64,000 nucleotides of DNA. Source: Arthrinium phaeospermum. Taxonomy: Eukaryota; Ascomycota; Sordariomycetes; Amphisphaeriales; Apiosporaceae. The translations under genes were made by a program, and so were the position numbers. Below the pieces are notes generated by a model. The model did not search any database. It was not told the origin of the DNA and was given only the letters and a program-made list of their open reading frames with translations. The stretch is from contig QYRS01000003.1 in NCBI GenBank assembly GCA_006503535.1, positions 4,464,001 to 4,528,000 on the forward strand. The letters are read 5' to 3'. Within the stretch, counting starts at the first letter, position 1, and each line of letters opens with the position of its first letter. This document shows, piece by piece, positions 12,607 through 24,985 of this stretch.

Positions 12607-13010
12607 CTCTCGTTCGATTCGGGTTTGCGCCATGGTCGTCTTGGTCGAACGCGCTTTCGCGCATCTGTGTTTCGGAGCTCAACCTCCATTGAGAGGGACT
12701 GCCATCCATCCCCGCGTTGGTGGTTTCTTGAGATACTTCCTGCCATGTAAAAGAAAAAGCGGAGGATCTTGGCAGCTATTTTCCGACCAATGGAGGGGTC
12801 TGGCCTTGCATACCCCAGGGTTACATGGATAGATGCTGTACAAATCAATGACCAGTCCGACTTCACGGATGACGGTGCAAAAGGGGACCGCGCAATATAT
12901 GCTACGCTTTAGGCTGTTTGGGCGAAGGGGGGTGCTGTAATTGATGTGTTGTTACCTGCGACACAGGCGATATCCGGCGAAAATGACCGGACGACAATGA
13001 GGATGGTGCA

Positions 13011-13028
13011 AGTCAGTCAGTCAGTCAG
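13011..13028. repeat. AGTC tetranucleotide microsatellite
   Basis: About four and a half AGTC units in a row, in the intergenic region. Confidence 0.8.
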
Positions 13029-14285
13029 CTGTTTTGGGGCCATTGAAACTAGAATCTCTTGTCTCGACAAGCGAAATCTAGCGAAATCTCACGGCTGGCG
13101 TCGAGCCAATCGCGATGGCGCGAGTATGCGGTCCAAGGGGCCGTTGAGATATTGGGCCGTCCAGGGCGCTGCAAATCATTCAAGTCAGCACCATTCAATC
13201 AATTAAAAGCAAGTAAATTGATAGGTCAGGTCGAGCTGTGGAGGTGGAGGTGGGGCAGGCGAACGACTTAAGAATTGCTGATGCCACTTCGGCCCGGGGT
13301 GCCGTAGCGGGCCTTTCCCACGCTTTTCCCCCATCTTGTGTTTACTGGGGACAGCTGGGGAATCGGGGATTGGTGCAGATGGGAAGCTGGCCAGGACGGG
13401 CTTCTGGACGGGCGAGAAGGGCAGAGAGGCAGAGAGGGAAAAGACGGGGTGCATCCCAGTCACACCCGCCTCTGCCCACAAACTCCACGTTACTTGCGAC
13501 GGGACGTGCGGTGTATGTACCCATCCCACGACACGGCACGATACAGATGTAGGTAGTATGTAGCAGTCTGGTCCGGGTCTGGTCTGGAGACCACCTTCTG
13601 GGGCCCCGGGATGGTTACCTTCGCGCACCCTCCAGGCACTGAGCTTTCCCGTATTTAGATCCAGCCCAACCCCCGCGGCCAGTGCTGCGCTCTCATCGCA
13701 TTGGTGAGAAACGAAAAAAAGAGAAGAGAGAAAGTGAAAGTGAGAAGACGGAATCTGAATGGCCGAGCATTGAAGTTCCACGACGATTCGAATCCGGCAT
13801 CGGGTTGGTTACCAGGAAAGGTCAGACGACAGACAGACACCACGACAGCAACATCGACAACAACCGTCAATCACATCATATCACACATATTGAGCAAGAG
13901 CAAGAGGGAAGCACGATTTCAAGAAAGAAGTCACAGCAACACCACCAGAAGAGAGAAGAGGACAAAAAGAGTCGGGGGTGGAAATTGAAATATTGGAGAC
14001 ATCGACAACACGCTGCTCTGCGCTTGGAAAGGCTTGGCAGTATTGGGATTCGAAAGGAGAAGACAGGACAGGAAAGGACCCCCCATACTTTTGGCAGGCG
14101 TCTGGGACTTAGAAGCTGTCTGGAAGTGGTTACATGGTGTTTCTGCCAGTCTCGTCTGCTATTTGCCATTCCATTTGCCATTGCCCGCACTGCCTTGCAG
14201 CTTGCCTTGCCTGCTTCTCCTCACTCTCGCTCCTGTCTGGGTTAGTTGAAAAATAGGCCCGGTCCCCCCTCCTCGCCCCAACGAG

Positions 14286-16535
14286 ATGTCGACGGCCGAG
14301 GTGGTGGCACAGCGTGGTGCCAACGGTCTACTCCCCGCACACGCAACCGCTGCCACCATGTCCAAATCCCACGCTGCCATCGTCGCAGCCGCCACGGCCA
14401 CGGCCACGGCCACTACAACACTTCCCACGACCGCTAATAGCGCGGCAACAACGACTTCATCCACCACCACAACAACAGCAATTAATACCCCAGCTGCGAG
14501 GCCAACAACACCAATTATCTCATCGGTGGAAATACCCTATCCCTCGGAGTATTCGACGTCGTTTTTGACCCCGCCGACGACAATTGGCACGAAGCGCCTG
14601 AGGAATGGTGACCACAAGGAAGGCCGGAGACCCAAGTTGAGACAGCGCACCTTCACCAAAACTATGGAGCCCCCGGTCCTATCCTTTTACGGCGAACAGC
14701 CCGTCCCGCTCCCCTCGCGCTTCGGCTCCCTCAAGCGGAAACTAGTCGCCGGCCACGAAACGGAGCTGCAGGCCTCGTGGTCGCGCCTCCTCGACGCCTT
14801 GCGCGACGAAATCCAGCACATCGAGAGCCGCGGCACCGACCTGATCCCCGAGATCCAATTCGGCGACATCGGCCGCAGCGCGCAGGTCTCGTCCTTCTGC
14901 GCGAGCGTCAAGCGCTACGGCATCGGCGTGGTGCGGGGCGTGGTCAAACCGGAAGACGCGCGGGCCTGGGTCGACGAGACCAAGAGCTACCTCGAGACCA
15001 AGCACGAGTTCAAGCCGCCGCCCGCGCAGGACCCGACCTGCTTCGACTTCTTCTGGTCGCCGTGCCAGGTGCGGGCGCGCGCCCACCCCAACGTGCTGGC
15101 GGCGCAGAAGTTCGCCATGTCGCTCTGGGACACGAGCCAGGACGACAACCGGCTCGCGACGCGCTGCCCCATCAGCTACGCCGACCGCATCCGCATCGAC
15201 ACCAAGACCACGAGCAGCCTCGCGAGCGGCCCCGCCGAACACGCAAGCGGCAGCGGTACTGGCAACAGCGCGCCCCCGCCCGATGCCGTCGACGTCGCGG
15301 CGCATGCGCTGCACCCCGCCGTTCCCGCCTCAACCCTGATCGCGCAGATCGACAACGGCAGCCTCGAGCGCTGGGAGCTGGACGGCTACGGTCAGAGCGG
15401 CACCTACGACCAGATCTGGAAGGGCCAGTGGGAGAGCTACAACCCGTGGGACCCGACGGGCCGCGTCAACGCGACGACGGACCTGTACAACGGCGCGGGC
15501 GCCTGCAGCATGTTCCGCATGTTCCAGGGCATCCTGGCGCTGACGACGGTCGAGCCGGGCATGGTGCGCCTGCTGCCGTCGCCCAAGCTGAGCACGGCCT
15601 ACTTCCTGCTGCGGCCCTTCTTCTCGCCCAAGCAGGGCCCGCCCGATGGGCGCGAGCAGGCCAAGGAGGAGTGGGCCGCGTACCTCGACGCGGATAACTG
15701 GCAGCTCGACAAGGACCAGAACACCATCATCCATGGCGCCGTGCCGGGCCACGCGCAGCGCGTCACCGAGTCGTGGCACCCGCATCTGCAGCTGCGGTCG
15801 AGTCTAGTAGCGCCGCCGACTTTGGAGCCCGGCGACTACATCGTCTGGCATCCAGACCAGGCCTACGCGTTCGAGAAGGCGCCGCCTAGCACCTCGATGC
15901 TGGTCTACACGCCCGCGGCGCCCCTGACCCAGACCAACGCGTTGTTCCTGGCGCGGCAGCGCAAGGCGTTCCAGAGGGGCCACCCGGGTCCGGACTTCGA
16001 CTCAACCGGCAGCGGGCTCGGGAGCGAGGCACCCCACACGGGGCGACTTGAGGAGAAGGATATTGCCGAGGTTGGCGGCGAGGCAGGTCTGCAGGCCATG
16101 GGTCTCGCGCCGTGGACAGTGAGCAAGTCGGCCTTGTCGACGCCGCCAGCAATCTCGTCATCCAACAAGCTCGACGAGAACCATTCGGCGCATGCCGCCG
16201 CTGCCGCCGCCAAGCTCGCGGACAGTAGTACCGACAGCACCAATCATGCGGCCAAGGACGACCCGATGACCGTGGACGCGGTATTAGAGACAGCAAGCGA
16301 CAAGTCCGCCTCGAGCATCTCGGCGGCCGAGGCCGAGGTGGTCCGGCTGGCCAACATCATCCTGTTCCCCGACCGCTACGACTTCTGGATGCCCAGCCGG
16401 GTGCCCAGCCGGGCCGGCACGCCCTTGAAGTCGGAGCAGACGCCCAAGGGCAAGAGCGGCTTGTCCAGTAGTGTGGAGCCTACCAAAGAGAAGGAGAAAG
16501 AGAAAGAATCAGACGCAGTAGAGAAGGACAATTGA
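14286..16535 (+). CDS. DUF1479 family protein (YbiU-like, 2OG-oxygenase-type fold)
   Basis: 749 aa, one exon. The DUF1479 core runs from about residue 130 to 620: it includes an SSFCASVKRYGIGVVRGVV segment, FDFFWSPCQVRARAHPN, the aromatic LERWELDGYGQSGTYDQIWKG block, and LEPGDYIVWHPDQAYAFEKAPPS near the end. The family belongs to the cupin-like double-stranded beta-helix proteins related to Fe(II)/2-oxoglutarate dioxygenases; no substrate is established. The N-terminal 110 residues are Ala/Thr-rich and low in complexity, and the C-terminus (about 620-749) is Ala/Ser- and Glu/Lys-rich. A second in-frame ATG at 14358 could be the true start, since the first 70 residues carry no domain. The family call is firm; the reaction is unknown. 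Confidence 0.85.
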   Translation: MSTAEVVAQRGANGLLPAHATAATMSKSHAAIVAAATATATATTTLPTTANSAATTTSSTTTTTAINTPAARPTTPIISSVEIPYPSEYSTSFLTPPTTIGTKRLRNGDHKEGRRPKLRQRTFTKTMEPPVLSFYGEQPVPLPSRFGSLKRKLVAGHETELQASWSRLLDALRDEIQHIESRGTDLIPEIQFGDIGRSAQVSSFCASVKRYGIGVVRGVVKPEDARAWVDETKSYLETKHEFKPPPAQDPTCFDFFWSPCQVRARAHPNVLAAQKFAMSLWDTSQDDNRLATRCPISYADRIRIDTKTTSSLASGPAEHASGSGTGNSAPPPDAVDVAAHALHPAVPASTLIAQIDNGSLERWELDGYGQSGTYDQIWKGQWESYNPWDPTGRVNATTDLYNGAGACSMFRMFQGILALTTVEPGMVRLLPSPKLSTAYFLLRPFFSPKQGPPDGREQAKEEWAAYLDADNWQLDKDQNTIIHGAVPGHAQRVTESWHPHLQLRSSLVAPPTLEPGDYIVWHPDQAYAFEKAPPSTSMLVYTPAAPLTQTNALFLARQRKAFQRGHPGPDFDSTGSGLGSEAPHTGRLEEKDIAEVGGEAGLQAMGLAPWTVSKSALSTPPAISSSNKLDENHSAHAAAAAAKLADSSTDSTNHAAKDDPMTVDAVLETASDKSASSISAAEAEVVRLANIILFPDRYDFWMPSRVPSRAGTPLKSEQTPKGKSGLSSSVEPTKEKEKEKESDAVEKDN

Positions 16536-18620
16536 TTCAATGGGGTCAATCTGCATGAGAGATAGACAGCGAGCGATCGAGCAAGCGCACAACGAAAGCG
16601 CAGCACGCGGTGTTGGGGCGGATGGGGATGATTGTACATATTGGTGTTTTTGTTTATTCTACAGTACCCATCCTCTTTTGGCTCGGATAACTGGTCGGTC
16701 GCCTAATCAAAGTACTACAAGAGATCACCAATATGTCTCGGGTTTATTCCGAGTTGATTCAACATGTCATCATGCCGACGTTTAGCACTACTTTTGAGAT
16801 AGGCTTTTTGGCATTGTTAGGTACTTAGGGCCCATGAGAGTGGCCGTTGCTTTTCGCCTGTCGATTTCCCAGGGCTATCGGTCGCACGCTCGTCTGACCC
16901 TCATTAAGACGGCCCATCACTTGTACCGGGCTTCTCTAGCTTCTGCCCCATCGCCAAACTGTGACTTGATTTCCAATTCTTGCAAATAGGATGTTTAAAT
17001 ATCATGGACACTAGAAAATTAATGCAGCGATTGTAGTATTAGCATCTCGTGGTGATGCAAGCCCATGTCCGTCAATTACACCTCATCTGCTCAGGGTCCC
17101 AAGAGTTACATGTTGCCCTGTCCCAAATTTTGGTTTACGATTCAAGGAAAAGAAGACAACGAGGCATACATACGTACTTAAGGAGACAGGGAATCTCCTT
17201 CCGCCAACAATTTAGTCTCCCCTCCAGGTCCCTCCTACTGGATGACCACATTCATTTTCTCCACCGAGTCATCTTGCAGAGACTGGTCCATGGCTTCGAT
17301 GCCCATGATGCCGTGAACAAATCATTGGCCCGCCAGATGGCACGTCCCATTGCCATGGGACCGGAGCAGTAGCGGCATGTTGCAACTTTTGAGGATGGAA
17401 ATGGTGTCGCCTTGTCTCGATGCCTTGGGGCCATACCAGGGTAGCATCTTGCAATCGTCACGATGCGTCTAGAAGTCAAAACTGCATTCAAAATATAAGT
17501 AAAGATGTGGGCCTTCTCTTGAAGCCAATCCGAATAGCCATCTGCGAGCTCCATTTGAGTTTATTATTTTTGAGGTAACCTGCTCTTTGTGAGTCTTTTG
17601 TTTCTGCCGGGAAACCTTGGTATGAATCGAAAAAAAAAAAAAGAAAGAAAGAAGAGAAGGTTGGCAGAGGCACTCCAAATAATTTGAAGCTTTCGTCAGA
17701 GCGCTACCATTGGACCAGCGGCAGGGTTTTGTTTCTCCCTTGATGTTTTTTCTTATTCTTCGAAGTCCTCGTGCTTGCTGTCCATGCAGTAGGGAAAGTA
17801 CGCAAAACCGTCGAGGAGCTCGGTCTCAACAGTCTGCCCCGCACAAGCTCCAGGTTCATGATACCTCCCCTATTTATGAACTGCCACGAGGTTTCATTCA
17901 TTAATGAAATGTATCCGATGATGGGGTTACTACCACCCGAGCTGCCGGGAGCACCGGATCGTGCTCTTCGTGGTAGAGTTTAATATCTCGGCTGCATCCG
18001 AGACCATCGATTATGTCAAATAGAATCTCCTACGTGTTAGTAAGCTCGTGGCAGGCTCCTTCTAGGTGGATGGCTCCTATCGACCCTGCACGTCTATTCT
18101 TACGAGCCGGGAATTACATTTCGAGAGGCATATTGTCGGGATGGCCATTATGGAATGCATGAAGGGGGATTGTGCTCATTGCTGCTCTGGACTCTGTGGC
18201 CCAAAGCCCGGTGTTCACAGTCATGCGAAACGTTGGCGGCTAGCAGATAGATATATAAGATCAAGTCTTCCTGTCTTCTCAAAAGTATCGGAAGCTGATT
18301 GACGCCTAAGTGGTTAAGTCGACTGAAATTAGCCGGAAATACATTCATAAGTTCCAGCTGGCTGAAGAAGGAAACGCCACCCAGATGGCTGATTGGCAGA
18401 TGGAATTTTACCTGTCAGCAAAAAGCCGACGCGTCGAACAAGGAACGACCGAATTTCTTACCCCTCATCTCCTCGATGATGCGACCCCCGACTTTACTGG
18501 GAAAAAAAACACCCTTGACTAGCGTTGCCATCTTCGATTTCACTCGCCTTCTGAAGGTCTCATTGGCTTCGTTCGGCGTTCTGTGGCACTACGCCCCCCA
18601 AATAAGTGATAGCGGTAAAT
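16536..18620. other. 2-kb intergenic region
   Basis: No gene supported. Holds an A-run followed by GAAA units at about 17630-17657 and a TATATAAG element at 18252-18259, about 360 bp before the HET gene start. Confidence 0.4.
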
Positions 18621-20948
18621 ATGTCTACACTGTGCTGTAGCGTCTGCAGGGATCTTGAGAGGAGCGGTGACCCAAGTTACGTCCGGTTGGCCCTTGACTT
18701 CAGCCCAGGCGAACTCGAAGAAACATCAAGATCGTGCCCACGTTGCACTTTCCTTCTCAGGAGTATCCAAGCCTTCGAAGAGTCGATTGGAGATTTTCCC
18801 GTCGATGTGAGACGTGTAAACGGCTACGGTCTCTTTGATGCCGATCCTAAGGCGACCTTGTTTCTAGAGCTCTACTTCTTCGACGAGAGACCTAGGTTGT
18901 CGTTGGAGATATTCTGTGCTCGATTTCCCTTCAGAAATCCAGAACCAGCAAACGAAGACGTCATCAGCCCAGACTCTGTTCGCCAATGTCTCACATCAGT
19001 GATCAAACCCCGAGACTTGATCAGCCTTAGCCTTTCATCGTCGCTAAGATGGGCCGAGTCATTCATTCAGGACTGCATTTCGAATCACCGAGCGTGCATG
19101 CAGGTGGATGCTTCTCGCTATCCACGACGAATACTAGCATTCCATACCAACTCCGACGCTACGATATCAGTACGACTTGAGAAAGTTGCTGGGCCGCGGA
19201 CACGATACGTTGCCTTGAGTCATCGCTGGGGATCGCATCAAACATTGGTGACTACCACTCAGACTATTCGCCAGAGACAGAGGGCCATTCCATGGGAAAT
19301 AATACCGAGGACATTTCAAGACAGTATCAAGGTATGTCTTGAGCTGGGCATCAGTTACCTCTGGATCGACGCCCTGTGCATTATACAGGACGATACGAGG
19401 GACTGGGAGATCGAGTCCTCCAAAATGGCATACATATATGAAAACTCTTACATCACCATCGCAGCTACAATTGCGAAAGATGACACGGCCGGATTGTTCA
19501 GTCAAACGCGCGATCGTATTACGGAGCGGCCGCTAACTACACAACCCAATGACTCTTGCTTTTTCCCGGGGATCTACGTACGTCAGAAACTCCAGCATAT
19601 CATCAATCAGAAACACAGAATCGATGACAGAGCTCCATTGCTGAGCCGCGGATGGGCGTTCCAGGAGAGGCTCTTGGCTCCCAGGGTCTTGCACTTTTGT
19701 GATGCAGAGCTTGTATGGGAGTGTCGGCAGTTGACCACCTGTGAATGCACCGCCCTCGACTCATGTGACGGCTGGAAACAAAGCTTTGAATTGGAGACAG
19801 GGCCATCCTCTGTTCATGAAGTTCTGGAAGTTGCACCAGGCGGTAATGCAGATGTGACTGAGACGGATGTTGATGAGGAAGTGTCTAATGTTGGTACCCT
19901 ACCCAGCTTCACCAGATTTTGCCACATTGACTGATTCAAGTTGTAGGCCCACATGCGATCATCAAGGCTATTGGACAGACTTCGGCAAAGGGAAATAATT
20001 CTCCCAGAACGTGATGACCCAATACCACCGCCGTCACGCTCACAACCACCCCTGCCGATAAACCCATTGCCGTCCACGTCAAATGAGCCGTCCATGGGTG
20101 GTGGAGAGCATCGAAAATACAACGAAGGTTGGCACAATATCGTCGAGCAGTACTCCAGATTAAAACTCACCAGAGAGTCGGATTGTTTGCCTGCACTCTC
20201 TGGGCTTGCCCATCGACGTGGATATGACTCCTCAAATTACTTGGCAGGCCTCTGGGCAAGCACCCTAACTTTCGATTTTCTCTGGCGTGTCGATATACTT
20301 GAGGAAGGGGCTATCAGACCGACAACGTATCGAGCACCTTCATGGTCCTGGGCGTCCGTGACTTCACCAGTGAACTACTGGGGAAAAGGCGAGCTACAAG
20401 AGTACCTGAGTATGGCCCCAGTGACGGGAAACGACTACATGACTTCGGCATCTCAAGCGCCCTACCAACCAGAGAGGATGGTGTGGCGTGTGGGAAACAG
20501 AAATATACCTGGAAAGTTGTCATGGGGCGGCGAAACTGTGCCGAATGGTCAAAATCTATTCGGAGAGGTCAAGAGCGGCTGCATTTCCATATATGGCGGT
20601 ATCTTATTGCCTGCGAGGGTCTTATACACAGACTACAGAACGGGAAATGGCCAAATAAGCCAAGACCGGTTCCGATATGATCTCATCATAGATCATAACA
20701 ATAGGGATGGGAACATTCAATTCCCCTTCCACGCAGATTACATTCTGAGTGAGCCGGGTACCGGGCAGGTATCCAACTATTCCCTTTTGGAGTTATTGGG
20801 CATTATCACTAATGTATTTCTTGTTTTGCGGAAAGTTGGAGACCAGTATAAGAGGCTCGGAGTTTTCAAAGTCGAAAGGTCGATGATGATTGACTTTGAA
20901 GAATATCTTAATCTATACGCGAGGAAAATGGATGTTGATATTATCTGA
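18621..20948 (+). CDS. HET-domain protein (heterokaryon incompatibility)
   Basis: About 753 aa in two exons (18621-19880 and 19947-20948 as the best model). N-terminal Cys pairs (CCSVC and CPRC) precede the HET domain (about 196-285): YVALSHRWG, then ISYLWIDALCIIQDD and YIYENSYITIAA are the classical motifs. Downstream are LLSRGWAFQERLLAPRVLHF and a C-terminal region with APSWSWASV, both typical of full-length HET proteins. HET domains take part in cell death after non-self recognition. The intron is uncertain: the acceptor TTGTAG at 19946 is good, but the phase-0 donors available (GTGTCT at 19881 or GTTGGT at 19890) are non-standard, and the better-looking donor at 19894 would shift the frame. 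A slightly damaged allele is therefore possible. The start is the first ATG after an in-frame stop. Confidence 0.82.
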
Positions 20949-21411
20949 AGAAGCGAAACTTGGATATAATATATACTAGATTTGAAGTAGACTATTACCC
21001 ACTGTGAGTCTTGTTTCTCCTCAGGTGATATAGTGTGATTTCTTTTCTTTTTTTTTCGATTCATACCAAGGCCCCCTGTAGAAACAAAGGATTTACAACG
21101 ATCAGATGTGAATGAGGATCAAAGAAAATAAAGCACCACGCTACTTAAACGTTGGTGAGAAACCCAGAAACTGCCTAAGGTTTGGTGCGAGGTAGTTTAA
21201 AGTGCGATCGGTAGACGATATCTATGATTGGGAATGTTACACATGTAATCCTCTTGTTTTCCTCTCCATTCGTTCGAAACTCCCTGGGCGGAGTATAATA
21301 TATAATCGAGTAATATTTGTAAACAGTCAAATTCCCATACTAATACAGACACGGATTTTGTCGTCGGTTTCATAAAGCTAGCAAAAACGTCGGATTAACG
21401 GCATGACAGGT
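20949..21411. other. Convergent intergenic region
   Basis: AT-rich 3' flanks of the HET gene and the GH76 gene; nothing else seen. Confidence 0.4.
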
Positions 21412-23095
21412 TTAGAAGAAAGCCATGGCGCTGAAGAAGAGTCCACCGACGAGGGCAGCAGTACTGACAACAGCCGTAGATCCCATGCTGCCCGGGGTGT
21501 CCTTGTTACCGTCCTTGCTACCTCCCACCGTATCCGAGCCACCCTGCCCCTTGCCCCCATCGCTGCCCCCATTACCGCCAGTCAACTTGGTGTTGGTGCT
21601 GGCACTAGCCATCAGCACACTGTTCAGCGCATTGAGCACGTCCATCTGCGCAGTCGCCCCATCCTTCCTAGCCGCCTCCCGAGCCTTGTCGCCCTGCTCG
21701 CCGGCGGTCCAGAGCGAGCTGCAGAGGCGCCGGTTCGCGCCCTCGGTGCAGGTCTTGACGGCGGCGGCGGCGCTCGACTTGAGGACGGGCAGGATCTGGC
21801 CCTTGGTGTAGGGCGCCGTCCGCATCGTCTGGCCGAGGCCGCGGTGCAGCATGCCCTTGTGCTGCTGCATGTCGCCGTTGCACGTGTAGCGTTTGCTCTC
21901 GCACGAGACCTCGGAGGCGACGCCGTCGGGGAAGAAGAGCTCGAGGGTCCGGGCGAGCAGGCCGTCGAGGCGCTTCTTCCAGGTCTGGTCGCCGTTGGTC
22001 TGGGTACCCATGTCAGCGAGCGATCTTTAGTCACCGGTCGATGATTACGGGGTACGAAAAGATGGGGGACATGGCACAAAGCAGCACTCATAATATATGC
22101 CGAACTTACCTGGTTATACATGTACGCGGCACCGGTCAGGAGCAGGCCGGGGTTTTCCGAGACTTGCAGACGGCTCACGGTCTTGCAGTCATCCGTTGTC
22201 TGGCAGCCGTCGTAGACGTTGAACTTGTCGTCGATCAGGCCCAGCTTGGTCAGGATCTCGTAAGTGCTGGTCGCCTGTTTGGCCAGGGTGTCGTTCTTCG
22301 TCTCGTGCGCCAGGCCGGCGGCGAGGGCGAAGTAAGCGGCGTTGGAGGCGGCTGTTTCCCGAAATACAAATGTCAGTATTTACCCAGCATTTTCGTATAT
22401 CAATGCATATCGAGTCCAGACTGGTCACGTACTGTTGATGTAGTTGTAGCCGTTGTTGAACATCAGGATCTGCCATCGCAGAGCCCCCTCGGTCGTGCCA
22501 TTGTCGATGCGTCGCAGTGCCAGCTCATCCACGACCTTGTGGGCCGGGGAAAGCCAGTCGGAAGTCCCGTTGACCGACGGCGCAGGAAGCCCCGACATGG
22601 CGGCAGTGAGGGCCGCGTTGGCCCAGATGCCCTGGTCGTCGTTGCCCATCTGGGCGGACCAGTTGGCGGGCGCAAAGTCGCCGCCCTGACCCAGCTGCCA
22701 CTCGAGGCCCTTGACGGTCGTGTCGACGTACTTGTTGTCGCCGGTGACGCTGCTGTAGTCGATCAGGGTGTTCCAGAGCAGGCCGCCGGACCACCAGTAG
22801 TAATCGCCGAACGGGGCCGGGTCGGAGAGCATGCCAGGGATGTGACCAGGCTTGTCTCCATCGTAAAAGCTCATGAGATCCTCGGCTACCAGTGCAGCCG
22901 CCTTCTTGATGGAGTCTGCATGTGTTAGTGGGCGTTAGCAAACGTTGTGGCTGCAGTTTGTGGTTGTCGTCGACGAAAAAGTGGTGGGACTTGCTGACCT
23001 TCATTGTTGATATCCACTTCGATGGCAGCCAAAACGGCCGGGACCGAAACCGAGAGCAGAACCCGACCGAGGACGGAGTTCAGGGGTCGCACCAT
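21412..23095 (-). CDS. GPI-anchored GH76 endo-alpha-1,6-mannosidase (DFG5/DCW1 family)
   Basis: 469 aa, four exons on the minus strand: 23095-22999, 22915-22433, 22351-22110 and 21999-21412; introns begin GTCAGC, GTACGT and GTAAGT and all phases fit. Signal peptide 1 to about 24. The GH76 domain shows FGDYYWWSGGLLWNTLIDY, the catalytic Asp pair D125-D126 in QMGNDDQGIW, and CNGDMQQHKGMLHRGLGQ near its end. The tail is Gly/Asp/Ser-rich and ends in a hydrophobic segment (STAVVSTAALVGGLFFSAM), a GPI-anchor signal. DFG5/DCW1 enzymes process GPI-glycans and attach mannoproteins to the cell-wall glucan at the plasma membrane outer face. Length and architecture are normal for the family. Confidence 0.92.
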
Positions 23096-24985
23096 GTTCG
23101 CGACCGGAAAAAAGACAGTTCGGGAGGTCTGGGAAATGAAATATAAGCGAGCGTCTGCAGTTAGTAATCCGGAATTATGCGAACCCCCTCCAAGTAAGAA
23201 CCCAAACGAACGTCAGCAAGGATGGATGCGAGCGAGCAAATGAAGTCACAGCACCAAAAGTCGGCCAGCTGCGAAAGGCGCGACGGTCGGTTCATATAGA
23301 CGCCGCCGAGTGGAAGTAAGATTACTATGCAAAGTAGCGGCGCGGTTACGGGCCTTCGCTAGGCAGAAGACTCCGCTAATTCAAACAAAACAAAACCAAC
23401 GGCTTCACTAGAATACCCCATCGATCGTGCCGCGCGCGACCTGGGTACAGTAGTATGTCCATAGTACCGGTAATTAGTTCGCGATGCAAGGGACATAGAA
23501 GCTCAAGATACAGAGCTAGGAAGCATGCGAGCAGAGGCTAGACATGAGAGTGACAGATGACGACAAAGTTCAAGTTCTGGAGGATTCAAAGGCCCCCTCT
23601 GCCCATCTGTCAGCTGTCGGGTCAATTGAGGACCAATTTGTCGGCTAAAACCACTAGGGAGCCCATGCTGTAAGCACTACCCGCACAGCCCCCTCGCTTC
23701 TTGAGCCGGCCGACTGGGGTCGGTCAGGCTTCTGGTCAGGCCATCTCGAGAGAAACATGAGCCAAGTAAAAAAAAGCTCACATCATATTGAAGTAGTATG
23801 AGGTGAATGAAACATTGGGGTCCCGAGGGACGAATGACGGACGCATGCCCGGCTCCGGCATCTGCGCCGTACTTTTTTACTAGTTTGCTCGAAGTCGGAG
23901 AAGACGGTTCTTTAGCGAGTGGGTTTTTAGAGTGCTTATTTTCGCAGTGGCAGCGGCAGCCCACCCGTGGTCACAGTCCTGGCCAATGGGCGGTCAAGGG
24001 ATCAGACACAAATAGACATGGCATCATGGGGCTTGGCGGTATCACCACCATTTACCTAATTCACCTCTGAAAGTGGGCTTGAGTAACCCATATTCTTATT
24101 CTACTATCTTACAGACAACCCCCGCCCCCTCAAATTTTGGGGGGTTTTCATGACTCCATCTAGGTAAGTCTTTTAAGCATTGCCCTATTCCAGGGAAGTG
24201 CAGGGCTGTGGGGTGGGCAGGCAGGCCTATGGGGCAAATGCGAGCCTTTAGTGCTGGGGGCACGGGCTTGGCAGCCGGGTCCGTCAGCCTAAACTGCTGC
24301 CTGGGCCAATCGACCCATCCACCATCCTGTTCCTCCCGACGCCATCCCATGGTCCTGCCCGTGGATGAGGAAGGTAGGTACGGAAGAATACTACTATTAT
24401 TAGCTTCTTAATTTCTTCGGAATGCCAAACCGTGACGTATAGAGAGAGACTCTGGACTGATATGGAAACTTCGCATCGAGGGACGTTCCCCTGTTGGATC
24501 GTGCTGTTGGATTTCTATTCAGCCCAAAAGGTTGCGTTATGGGTTTGGCTAAAAGAGACACTCCGCCGCATGTCGCTCTTAGATCGCCGGCATGTGGTCC
24601 TTGTTTGAGTCCATATCCAGAATGTGAACGATCCAATGAGGACCTGTCCCAGCAACGGCCGACCCAGATAATCTTAAGTGCTGTGCCATGTGCTGTGCCT
24701 CTCAGCCCTAGCGGGTCGGCCAGGGGTGGTGGTGGAAGATTCCTTCTACTTAGTGTCAACGGCTGGGGACAGCCTATGGGGCATGCTGCGTCGACTAGTT
24801 CTGTGGCAGGCACATGCAGCTGTATGTATACATCCCAGTACGGGTATTAATACGGCACATTAAAAAGCAACGAAGCCCGTTTCGCGACTCTTGCCACTTA
24901 TTCAGCAATAGCGCATGCTTCTGTGCTCCGGCTGATGCGACTTATACAGACAGCCCTTCCCAGAGTCAGTTAGCCATACTCTACA
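23096..24985. other. 1.9-kb intergenic region
   Basis: No gene seen. Holds an imperfect inverted repeat at about 24117-24148 (AACCCCC ... GGGGGGTTTT) between the divergent GH76 and Clr5-domain genes. Confidence 0.4.

Larger units (their letters stand above)
10275..14285. other. 4-kb gene-poor region
   Basis: No long gene with fungal codon use was found. It has short simple repeats (GGAT units near 11033, G-runs near 11580-11610, AGTC units at 13011-13028), one weak small-protein candidate (12385-12606) and a purine-rich stretch at 13700-14000 that may be the long leader of the DUF1479 gene. Open frames at 13203-13781 on the minus strand look incidental. Confidence 0.4.

Noticed and set aside
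13203..13781. 192-codon minus-strand frame in the gene-poor region
   Set aside because: No domain, no codon bias, starts inside a purine-rich tract; probably chance.
13740..13800. tRNA-like A-box (TGGCCGAG) and B-box (GATTCGAATCC) words
   Set aside because: The boxes are much too close together and no acceptor stem can be formed.
14742..15697. Long overlapping frames on both strands inside the DUF1479 gene
   Set aside because: High third-position GC removes stop codons in other frames; no motifs.
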